A DNA stretch of 64,000 nt. It comes from GCA-2686295 sp964402995 (GTDB lineage Archaea > Nanobdellota > Nanobdellia > Woesearchaeales > GCA-2686295). A program made the translations under genes and the position numbers. The stretch spans positions 1-64,000 of the forward strand of contig CAYOEA010000001.1 in NCBI GenBank assembly GCA_964402995.1, written 5' to 3'. The notes beneath the pieces were generated by a model. It was not told where the DNA came from, searched no databases, and saw only the letters and a program-made list of their open reading frames with translations. Shown here one piece after another: positions 24,850 to 32,054 of this stretch; within the stretch, counting starts at the first letter, position 1; each line of letters opens with the position of its first letter.

Positions 24850-25255
24850 TCTTATTGATCCAAAGAAACTAGCAGATCAACATCTAATAGCTGAATATGA
24901 TGAAATATTAATGTTATTAGGTTATGTTAGAAAATATCCTGTAGTTGTAGATATTCCAGAACATTATAAGTTAGGAGTAGGACACATAAAATTCTTCAAG
25001 AATAAATTAAGATACTTAAAGAACAGGCATGAAACTCTAAAAACTGAGATGCGAAAAAGAAATTATAAAACAAATAAAACTATTGATTTAAACGAATTTC
25101 CTAAAGAATTGGTGAATGATTGGAAACCACTGAATGAAGATTTTCCAATTATTAAACAAAGAATAAAAGAAAAGTTGACCCTTAAACCTGATTTCTATAC
25201 TTATAAACGAGAGCACAAACCTCTAAAATTCTTCATTGATTTAATTGGAAAATAA
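24836..25255 (+). CDS. Pyrimidine dimer DNA glycosylase (T4 endonuclease V family)
   Basis: 139 residues from the ATG at 24836; a longer open frame upstream lies inside the previous gene. The N-terminus INLIDPKKLADQHLIAEYDE matches T4 endonuclease V, with catalytic Glu23 conserved. The nucleophile is the alpha-amino group of residue 2 after Met removal: Thr in T4, Val here. The mid part GHIKFFKNKLRYLKNRHETL is the DNA-contact region of the family. It repairs UV cyclobutane dimers by nicking. Confidence 0.88.
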   Translation: MVRINLIDPKKLADQHLIAEYDEILMLLGYVRKYPVVVDIPEHYKLGVGHIKFFKNKLRYLKNRHETLKTEMRKRNYKTNKTIDLNEFPKELVNDWKPLNEDFPIIKQRIKEKLTLKPDFYTYKREHKPLKFFIDLIGK

Positions 25256-25283
25256 TATAAATGACCGGAATATAACTTAGTTT

Positions 25284-25736
25284 ATGAAATACTTATACCT
25301 CATTTTAGCAATCATTATTTGCATGAGCATAGGTTTTACTTCAGGACAATTAACTGATACTGATTCTGATTGGTTTCTTAACTTAGAAAAACCAATGATT
25401 TATCCTCCAGGATACTTATTTGGAATTGTTTGGTCGGTATTATACTTTTTAATGGGTATTTCTTTGTATTTGATAATTGATAAAACAAAAGAAAAACTCC
25501 CATTCATCTTATTTGGTTCTCAACTTGTTCTAAATTTTTTTTGGACATTGATATTCTTCGGATTAAAAAATATCTTTTTTGCAATAATAGAAATATTAGT
25601 GTTGTGGGCTTTAATTATGTGGACAATTGTAATCTTTAGAAAATATTCTAAAACAGCTTCAAATCTGTTAATACCCTATATTTTATGGGTTAGCTTTGCG
25701 ACTATTTTAACAATAAGCATATATTTAATAAATTAA
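25284..25736 (+). CDS. tspO: TspO/MBR-family membrane protein
   Basis: 150 residues and five transmembrane helices. The family motif WFLNLEKPMIYPPGYLFGIVW is present, together with the Trp/Asn-rich third helix (LNFFWTLIFFGL). TspO proteins bind porphyrins and act in stress or tetrapyrrole signalling; no haem pathway gene is in the window. It follows the UV endonuclease by 28 bp on the same strand. Confidence 0.9.
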   Translation: MKYLYLILAIIICMSIGFTSGQLTDTDSDWFLNLEKPMIYPPGYLFGIVWSVLYFLMGISLYLIIDKTKEKLPFILFGSQLVLNFFWTLIFFGLKNIFFAIIEILVLWALIMWTIVIFRKYSKTASNLLIPYILWVSFATILTISIYLIN

Positions 25737-25788
25737 TTCACAAGTAATATAACTCTTAGATCGTGCCAATTTCTACAAACAATAAAAG

Positions 25789-26021
25789 ATTCAATTAAAT
25801 AAATAAACTTATAAATAATTATAAATTAAGTATATAAAATTTAAAGGTGATAAACTATGGCTGCAACTCCAAAAGGACCGCAAAAAGTAAGAGCAGATTA
25901 TAATATTGGTAAAAAAACATACGATGATTTCGTAAGACTGTGTAGTAAGAAAGGTTACGCACCTACAGTTATTATTGAAAAGCTTATGCAACATTACGTT
26001 GATAAAAGCGGACAAATATAA
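25789..26021 (+). repeat. 233-bp duplicated locus, copy 2
   Basis: Second copy of 23006-23238 in the same orientation, 2.78 kb away, with identical length and no indels. The intervening segment holds four unrelated genes. Confidence 0.9.
25857..26021 (+). CDS. Ribbon-helix-helix protein, copy 2
   Basis: 54 residues, identical to copy 1 except Thr37 for Ile37 at the start of helix 2, a position that in the family often carries a helix-capping Ser/Thr. The other coding differences are synonymous, which points to purifying selection on the protein. Same promoter and AAAGGTGAT ribosome site. Homo- or heterodimers of the two copies are likely. Confidence 0.82.
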   Translation: MAATPKGPQKVRADYNIGKKTYDDFVRLCSKKGYAPTVIIEKLMQHYVDKSGQI

Positions 26022-26077
26022 TTAAAACAAATTATTTTTTTTTTAATTTAATTTTTGCAATTAATAGAACAAGGAAA

Positions 26078-26968
26078 TTATTTCTTACGTTTTTTATTTA
26101 TTTTTTTAGCTTTTTCATCTTTAAACACTAGAGTTCTATGAGGGAAAGGAATTTCGATGTTTTCTTTGTCGAAACGTTTCTTGATACTCTCGTTTAAATC
26201 GCATCCTAAAGCCCATGCAGCTGCAGAATTTTTACACCAAATATAAGCTCTAAGATTAACAGAACTATCGCCAAAATTAATTAATCTAACGCTAACGATA
26301 TGATCATCATTTAATTTTCCTTCTTTAGATCTATTATCCAAAGTATTAGGATGTTTTATCGCTTCTTCATACATTATTTTTTTAGCTTTATCAAGATTAG
26401 AATCATAACTTATACCGATATCGAGCCATTTGCAAATCTTTTCATCATCAATAGTGGAATTCTCAATAGTTTCATTACTGATGATTGAGTTAGGGATTAT
26501 TATTCTTTTATTCTGAAAATTTCTAATTATAGTGTGTCTTAAGGTTATATCTTCAACAATGCCACTTACTTGAGCAATATTTAATCGGTCGCCAATCCTG
26601 AAAGGTTTAAAGATAACAATGAAAACACCGCTAATAATATTCGAGAATGCTTGTTGTGATGCAAAACCAATAATAACTGCTAAAATACCTGCACCTGCAA
26701 ATAAAGATACCGCAAAAGCCTTTAAAGAAGGAATTATAGAAATTGCAACACCAAAACCTAGAAGATACAAAATTGCACTAATAAGATAACCTATAAAAGA
26801 ATATTTAGTTGCATCAACTTTAATGAGTTTTGAAGATCTCTTAATGAACTTTAATAAAACATAATTTACTATTTTGACTAAAAGTAAAGTTAATAATATT
26901 ACTGCAAAAGCTAAGAAAACACCTTCAAAACCTGCAAAACCATAATTGGTAAAATTTAATATTGTCAT
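26078..26968 (-). CDS. MscS-type mechanosensitive channel
   Basis: 296 residues with three or four N-terminal helices and the MscS beta domain. The pore-lining helix is Gly/Ala-rich (KAFAVSLFAGAGILAVIIGFASQQAFSNIISG), followed by RIGDRLNI and the vestibule domain ending in FPHRTLVF. It protects against osmotic downshock. The end is lysine-rich. Single gene; the start is close to an upstream gene on the same strand. Confidence 0.92.
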   Translation of the reverse strand: MTILNFTNYGFAGFEGVFLAFAVILLTLLLVKIVNYVLLKFIKRSSKLIKVDATKYSFIGYLISAILYLLGFGVAISIIPSLKAFAVSLFAGAGILAVIIGFASQQAFSNIISGVFIVIFKPFRIGDRLNIAQVSGIVEDITLRHTIIRNFQNKRIIIPNSIISNETIENSTIDDEKICKWLDIGISYDSNLDKAKKIMYEEAIKHPNTLDNRSKEGKLNDDHIVSVRLINFGDSSVNLRAYIWCKNSAAAWALGCDLNESIKKRFDKENIEIPFPHRTLVFKDEKAKKINKKRKK

Positions 26969-27031
26969 TATAACTCTTAATCAAATATTATAAGTATTCA
27001 GAAGTATTTAAATGCATTCAATTAAGGAAAA

Positions 27032-27262
27032 TTATTTACCCCAAGACCATTTAGGTTTCTCACCTGTTTTATACGCTATGAATATGAATAAAGCAGTTGA
27101 TATTAGAAGCGCTGCTAAGAATTTTGGAGGGTTAGTTTCTGAAAACTTTGTTGCGGTAAAGACTACAACTGCAATGAAAACTATTGTTACAAACCAGCCC
27201 TCTCTGCTTGAAGGTTGCCAACCGTATCCATACTTTTTTCGTTTAAACCAAAAATTATCCAT
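27032..27262 (-). CDS. Small Trp-rich membrane protein
   Basis: 76 residues: an N-terminal basic aromatic segment FKRKKYGYGWQPSSREGW, then two transmembrane helices. The YGWGW-P-x-S/T-x-G-W-style start recurs in small uncharacterised membrane proteins of small-genome bacteria and archaea (my recollection, not checked). The overlapping plus-strand reading frame is judged spurious. It precedes the MscS gene on the same strand. Confidence 0.7.
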   Translation of the reverse strand: MDNFWFKRKKYGYGWQPSSREGWFVTIVFIAVVVFTATKFSETNPPKFLAALLISTALFIFIAYKTGEKPKWSWGK

Positions 27263-27324
27263 GAATCGTTAACTAGAGATGTTGTATATATAATTTACTT
27301 AAATCAACATTAATTGTCTGAAAT

Positions 27325-27334
27325 GCTTATAAAT
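27325..27334 (+). promoter_or_regulatory. TATA box of the 27355 gene
   Basis: GCTTATAAAT is centred about 25 nt before the ATG at 27355, giving a leaderless start. Confidence 0.5.
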
Positions 27335-27354
27335 AACATTTTATTTCTAAAATT

Positions 27355-27681
27355 ATGCTACCTGATATCAATAAAAAAATAAATAAAAAAATAAATGATT
27401 TTGTTGATGATTTATTTTATGGGAAAAAAGAGGATATTTTTGTTAGAAATGCTAGACGGATGCAGATAAATGAAACATTCAAAAATGAAAATTTAGCAGC
27501 ATTCATCCCAGGGTATTATGCATATCACGCAATAAAATCTTATAAAAATGATCCTGAATTAAGTAAAAAAGAGAAACTTGTCATGTATAGTATTGCTATT
27601 GGAGGAGAAATCATGTTAGATATCCTTAGAGTTGGAGCGGCAGCAACTATTTATTATCTGGCTAAAGAGAATTTAATCTAA
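27355..27681 (+). CDS. Unknown 108-residue protein with C-terminal helix
   Basis: It begins with a lysine/asparagine-rich amphipathic stretch (INKKINKKINDFVDDLFYGKKED), then a segment with YYAYHAIKSYK, and a hydrophobic helix near residues 80-104 that may be membrane-associated. Not recognised. It has a clear TATA box and is followed by the thymidine kinase-like gene. Confidence 0.55.
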   Translation: MLPDINKKINKKINDFVDDLFYGKKEDIFVRNARRMQINETFKNENLAAFIPGYYAYHAIKSYKNDPELSKKEKLVMYSIAIGGEIMLDILRVGAAATIYYLAKENLI

Positions 27682-27740
27682 TTTTATAGATAATTAATGG
27701 GTAAAATGATTCTTTGTTTTGAAGTGACAATACTAAACTA

Positions 27741-27750
27741 TTTAAATTTA
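27741..27750 (+). promoter_or_regulatory. TATA box that sets the thymidine kinase-like start
   Basis: TTTAAATTTA lies about 23 nt before the ATG at 27769 and inside the longer open frame from 27697, so the shorter protein is preferred. Confidence 0.5.
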
Positions 27751-27768
27751 GAAAAATTTACCCTATTT

Positions 27769-28422
27769 ATGTTTGGAAAATTAGAGATAATTGCAGGGGG
27801 TATGTTTGGCAGTAAAACAACAAGTTTAATTCTAGAAACAAACAGATATAGAGTAAAAACACAAGTTCAAATTTTTAGCCCTACTATTGATAATAGATAT
27901 ACCATTGGTGAAATCACAACTCATGATGGATTAAGAGCGCCGAGTGAAAATATTCCTAATAGTGAAGAAATAATTAATAAATTAAAAAAAGATACTAAAG
28001 TAATAGGTATTGATGAAATAACAATGTTTGATGAAGAAATTCTAAATGTCATTGATTATTTACAAAATAAAGGAAAAATAATTATTGTTTCAGGTTTATT
28101 ATTGGATTTTAGAGGGAATTATTTTCCTTTTAGAGATAAATCAAACATTGAATTAGATTCTACAAAAAATATGAGTGATTTAATTAAAAAATCACCTCAC
28201 ATCCTATTAAAATCTTCAATGTGTAATGAAGAAATGAACGGAAGTATATGTGGGTTGGATACGTTCCACACTCAAAGATATATGTCGGATGGAATTACTA
28301 TCGCGCCTTATGAAGATAAAACAATTATTATTGGAAAAGATACCATTACTGAAACTGAAAAACATAAATTAAAAAGAATATATAAACCAAAATGTATTGA
28401 ACACTTCATATCTTATAAATAA
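27769..28422 (+). CDS. Thymidine kinase-like P-loop protein with altered Walker A
   Basis: 217 residues from the preferred ATG. The fold order is that of type II thymidine kinase: P-loop GGMFGSKTTSL (residues 10-20), Walker B IDEITMFD, the lasso-type GLLLDFRGNYF, and a C-terminal half with Cys residues where the zinc ribbon should be (MCNEEM, ICGL). Two features are odd: the usual Ser-Gly before the P-loop Lys is swapped to Gly-Ser, and the zinc ligands are incomplete. It may be a divergent or specialised nucleoside kinase, or inactive. Confidence 0.72.
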   Translation: MFGKLEIIAGGMFGSKTTSLILETNRYRVKTQVQIFSPTIDNRYTIGEITTHDGLRAPSENIPNSEEIINKLKKDTKVIGIDEITMFDEEILNVIDYLQNKGKIIIVSGLLLDFRGNYFPFRDKSNIELDSTKNMSDLIKKSPHILLKSSMCNEEMNGSICGLDTFHTQRYMSDGITIAPYEDKTIIIGKDTITETEKHKLKRIYKPKCIEHFISYK

Positions 28423-28513
28423 TTTAATGTAAAATTTATCACATAATTTATTATTTAGTGCAAACAGATATTTTCTATAAAAATATATAAAGGAGTTAGG
28501 TCAAGAATTACTC

Positions 28514-30196
28514 ATGGTAGACACAATTAACTTTCCTAAAATGCATGTAGCTTATTTCTCAATGGAAATTGGTTTGAAAAATTCAATACCAACATATTCA
28601 GGCGGACTTGGAGTTTTAGCAGGAGATACACTTCGAAGCATGGCAGACTTAGAATTACCAGTTGTTGCAACAACTTTACTTTACAAGAAAGGGTATTTTA
28701 AGCAAACAATTGATGAACAAGGAAACCAACATGAAGAAGAAGTAAATTGGGATTATGAAAAACAAATGACTAAGCTTGACAAACAAGTAATTGTTAACAT
28801 ACAAGGAAGAGATGTTATTGTAAATGTTTGGATGTATAAATTAAAAGGGAATACAGGATCAATTCTACCAGTATTATTTTTAGATACAGATAATCCAAAA
28901 AACTCAGATTATGATAGAACAATAACTGAGAAATTATACGGGAATGATCAATATTACAGATTATGTCAAGAAGCAATTTTAGGTATTGGCGGAATGCGAA
29001 TGGTTGAGAAACTAGGTTGCAATGTAGAAAAGTTTCACATGAACGAAGGACATAGCGCACTACTCGGAATTGAATTATTTAAGAAAACAAAAGGCAAAAA
29101 CGCTTTAGAAAGAGTAAGAGAAAGATGTGTATTTACAACTCACACACCAGTTCCTGCAGGACACGATCAATTCCCTGCTGAAATGGCAAGAGGAATATTA
29201 GGGGAGAAATATCTAACCCCAAAATTAGAATCAGAAGTTCTCTACAAAGGGAAACTAAATATGACTTTCTTAGGGCTTCGATTTAGTAAATATGTTAATG
29301 GAGTTGCAAAGAAACATGGCGAAGTATCAAGAAGCATGTTTCCAGGTTACCATATTGAATCTATAACTAATGGAGTACACTCGCATTTTTGGACTGCAAA
29401 ACCATTTAGAGAATTATTTTCAAAATATTTACCTGCATGGGAATATGATCCATTTAGTCTTCGTTATATGTTAAGCATACCGGCAGATGAAATTTGGGAT
29501 GCACACATAAAGGCAAAAACAAGTTTATTTAACCATGTCAAAGCAGAATATGGAGTTGAAATGGATCCTGAAGTATTCACTATAGGATTTGCAAGAAGAG
29601 CAGCCTCATATAAACGTGGAGATATGTTATTTGCAGATATAAAACGATTAAAATCTATTGCAAAGAAAACAGACGGAATACAGATTATTTATGGTGGAAA
29701 AGCACATCCCCATGACGGTGAAGGAAAAGAAATCATTAAACGAATCATTGAAAAAATGAAATCTGTAAGCGACAAAATCAAAGTCTGTTATATGGAAAAT
29801 TATGAAATTGACGTTGCAAAGTTACTTATTTCAGGAGTGGATGTGTGGCTAAATACTCCTCAAAGACCAAAAGAAGCATCTGGAACTAGCGGTATGAAAG
29901 CAGCACACAATGGAATCCCTCATTTATCTATTTTAGATGGTTGGTGGTTAGAAGGACATATAGAAACATTAACTGGGTGGAGTATTGGAGATCCAGTAGA
30001 TGAAGCAACTCAAAACGATACAGAAAAAGACGTAATTGATTTATACAATAAACTTGAATATTTAATCATTCCAAAATATTATCAAGAACGAGACCATTGG
30101 ATAAAAGTTATGAAACATTCGATTGCTATTAATGGAAGTTTCTTTAATACTCATAGAATGGTACAGCAGTATGTGCTTAATGCTTATTTTAAATAA
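28514..30196 (+). CDS. glgP: Alpha-glucan (maltodextrin) phosphorylase
   Basis: PLP-dependent enzyme that phosphorolyses alpha-1,4-glucans to glucose 1-phosphate. The PLP-site segment KEASGTSGMKAAHNGIPHLS and LDGWWLEG are present, as are the substrate-site motifs HMNEGHSAL and FTTHTPVPAGHDQFP. At 560 residues it is the short archaeal/thermophile type without the regulatory N-terminus. An AAGGAG lies 18 nt upstream of the ATG, too far for an ordinary ribosome site. Degenerate copies of its own last codons follow it. Confidence 0.93.
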   Translation: MVDTINFPKMHVAYFSMEIGLKNSIPTYSGGLGVLAGDTLRSMADLELPVVATTLLYKKGYFKQTIDEQGNQHEEEVNWDYEKQMTKLDKQVIVNIQGRDVIVNVWMYKLKGNTGSILPVLFLDTDNPKNSDYDRTITEKLYGNDQYYRLCQEAILGIGGMRMVEKLGCNVEKFHMNEGHSALLGIELFKKTKGKNALERVRERCVFTTHTPVPAGHDQFPAEMARGILGEKYLTPKLESEVLYKGKLNMTFLGLRFSKYVNGVAKKHGEVSRSMFPGYHIESITNGVHSHFWTAKPFRELFSKYLPAWEYDPFSLRYMLSIPADEIWDAHIKAKTSLFNHVKAEYGVEMDPEVFTIGFARRAASYKRGDMLFADIKRLKSIAKKTDGIQIIYGGKAHPHDGEGKEIIKRIIEKMKSVSDKIKVCYMENYEIDVAKLLISGVDVWLNTPQRPKEASGTSGMKAAHNGIPHLSILDGWWLEGHIETLTGWSIGDPVDEATQNDTEKDVIDLYNKLEYLIIPKYYQERDHWIKVMKHSIAINGSFFNTHRMVQQYVLNAYFK

Positions 30197-30345
30197 GCAC
30201 ACGCAAATATTGAGCATCAGAAATCTTTGATTTCTTCAACAACAATACGTTTTAAACGCTTATTTTAAATTGGCTAAACGTATTGAGCATCAGAAATCTT
30301 TGATTTCTTCAGCAGCAATATGTTTTGAATGATTATTTGGAATTT
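30164..30345 (+). repeat. Degenerate tandem repeats of the phosphorylase 3' end
   Basis: Copy 1 (from 30164) is the last codons of the gene. Copies start again at 30240 and 30313, so units are 76 and 73 bp. Each begins with a QQYVLNAYFK-like coding string. The first two are followed by an identical 31-bp segment (30208-30238 and 30281-30311) with the hairpin AGAAATC-TTT-GATTTCT. Copy 3 runs into the 3' end of the convergent gene. Confidence 0.8.
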
Positions 30346-31148
30346 AGAAATAAATTCTTTTCTTTAGCAATATTAACCATGACTGGATTTGCATATGCTT
30401 GTTTTAAGAATTTAATTACATCTTTATGATATTTTGTTCCATCAAAATCATGAGTTAGTTTACGCCTAACATCAATCGAGGAAGCCCTTTCAGGAAATAA
30501 TTCTGCATTCATACTCCAGTTATTTTTATAAGACCATTCATCACCAAATTTTAATAAAACTAAATTTTTAGAATTATTCTTATCTGCCTGATCATTTGTT
30601 GGATCAATTAAAATAACCCCTGTTAAATTTCTTTTTGGATAAACAAATGGTAAAACACTGTAAGCATGATCTGCATACGCATTATAAACATAAGTTGCAT
30701 TTGAATAACCATGTTCTAAAAGTGATAAGGATAAATTCACTGAAGATATAGAACAACAAAGTTTTGGAAAATCAGATTTCATATTATGACCTTTAGCTAA
30801 AATATAATGAAAGTTTGAAACTTGATAAGCAAATAAGGCATGTTCAAAAAGTTCTAAATCAGAGTTAATAAGCATGGAATTAGGAGTATTTATATCAGGA
30901 AATTTATCTAAAGTTTTTTTCACATAATCAAAATCCCTATCCTTAGTTCGAGAAACATAATGAGGTACAAAGTCCATGTAATAATCTTCCATTGGAAGAA
31001 TAACATCCCTTTCAACATCATCTAGAATTCTACCACCCTTTTTAGTTGAAAGAATAGATTCTAAAGCAGAAATATCCAGATTATCATGTAAAACAAAATA
31101 TTCTGCAATATATTCAATACTGGAATCTGGGGCGTTAGATAAACTCAT
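30333..31148 (-). CDS. Transglutaminase-like cysteine-protease-fold protein, paralogue A
   Basis: 271 residues, not annotated by any family I know, but the core has the transglutaminase/papain order Cys132 (in LCCSISS), His161 (DHAYSVLPF) and Asp182 (ILIDPT). The pattern DHxYxVLPF...GVILIDPT matches the HxWxE...W.P.DPT block of transglutaminases. An N-terminal helical domain (1-125) carries LDISALESIL. It aligns without gaps through the core with the next gene. It has its own TATA box. No signal peptide, so it is cytosolic. Confidence 0.6.
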   Translation of the reverse strand: MSLSNAPDSSIEYIAEYFVLHDNLDISALESILSTKKGGRILDDVERDVILPMEDYYMDFVPHYVSRTKDRDFDYVKKTLDKFPDINTPNSMLINSDLELFEHALFAYQVSNFHYILAKGHNMKSDFPKLCCSISSVNLSLSLLEHGYSNATYVYNAYADHAYSVLPFVYPKRNLTGVILIDPTNDQADKNNSKNLVLLKFGDEWSYKNNWSMNAELFPERASSIDVRRKLTHDFDGTKYHKDVIKFLKQAYANPVMVNIAKEKNLFLNSK

Positions 31149-31166
31149 AATTCAAGGATTGGTCGA

Positions 31167-31178
31167 GTATTTAAAAAG
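31167..31178 (-). promoter_or_regulatory. TATA box of paralogue A
   Basis: Minus-strand CTTTTTAAATAC is centred about 25 nt before the ATG at 31148, so this gene has its own promoter. Confidence 0.5.
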
Positions 31179-31190
31179 ATTAATTAAAAT

Positions 31191-32012
31191 TTAACTTGCA
31201 ATCTTTTTTTCTAGAAATAAATTTTCTTTTGTGATATTAACTTCAACTGGATTTGCGTATGCCTCTCTTAGGAATTCTCCCCCCTCTTGATAATATGAAT
31301 CAATCGTTGAGTCTTCATCTTGAGTTCGCAAAATATCAATTGAACAAAGATGTGAAGGGAATAAATCATCCCTATATTTCCAACCAATTTTATAAGTCCA
31401 TTTATCGCCGAATTTTAAGATTGTGAGATTTCTAGGGGTGCCATTTCCTGATTGGTCACTAGTTGGATCAATCAAAATAACGCCAGCCATATCTCTCTTT
31501 GTATGAACAAATGGTAAAACAACATAACCATGATCATAATAATCATTATAGGCATAAGTTGCATTTGAATAACCATGATCCATTAAAGATAAAGTCACAT
31601 TTCTAGATGACCTGCCACAACAACTATTTGGAAATGATTGTTTCATATCAAAATAAGAACCTAGAATATAATGAAAATTTGAAACTTGATAAGCAAATAA
31701 CGCATGATCTAACAGTTCTTCATCAGATTTAACAATCATCGCATTAGGAGTTAGAATATGGGGAAATTTATCGGTTGTCTTCTTAACTTCATCAAAATCT
31801 CTATCTATATTCTCATTAACATAATGTGTTACTAAATCATAATAATGATTCCTCATAGAATAAATGTGTTCTTTATCAAGATTGGAAAGATCCATTCCAC
31901 CAGGTTTTCTTAATAATATAGATTCTAAAGCAGAAATATCAAATTTCCCCCCTGATACAAAATATTCTGCAATAGATTCTCTGATCGAAGGTGGCGTAAT
32001 TATATGACTCAT
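31191..32012 (-). CDS. Transglutaminase-like cysteine-protease-fold protein, paralogue B
   Basis: 273 residues, roughly half identical to paralogue A over the whole length. The same residues line up: Cys131-Cys132 (SCCGRSS), His161 (DHGYVVLPF), Asp182 (ILIDPT), with the conserved block HGYSNATYAYN before the His. Either Cys could be the nucleophile; by analogy the Cys facing the SS helix is expected. Its own TATA box (32031-32040) precedes it. The pair is a tandem duplication retained with separate promoters. Function unknown. Confidence 0.6.
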   Translation of the reverse strand: MSHIITPPSIRESIAEYFVSGGKFDISALESILLRKPGGMDLSNLDKEHIYSMRNHYYDLVTHYVNENIDRDFDEVKKTTDKFPHILTPNAMIVKSDEELLDHALFAYQVSNFHYILGSYFDMKQSFPNSCCGRSSRNVTLSLMDHGYSNATYAYNDYYDHGYVVLPFVHTKRDMAGVILIDPTSDQSGNGTPRNLTILKFGDKWTYKIGWKYRDDLFPSHLCSIDILRTQDEDSTIDSYYQEGGEFLREAYANPVEVNITKENLFLEKKIAS

Positions 32013-32030
32013 ATAGAATGGAGTGAAGTA

Positions 32031-32040
32031 ATATTTAAAA
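32031..32040 (-). promoter_or_regulatory. TATA box of paralogue B
   Basis: Minus-strand TTTTAAATAT is centred about 24 nt before the ATG at 32012. Confidence 0.5.
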
Positions 32041-32054
32041 ATCTAAGTTTAAAT

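Noticed and set aside
27012..27272. Plus-strand open frame of 86 codons
   Set aside because: It is antisense to a small Trp-rich membrane protein whose composition looks like a real protein; the plus-strand product does not.
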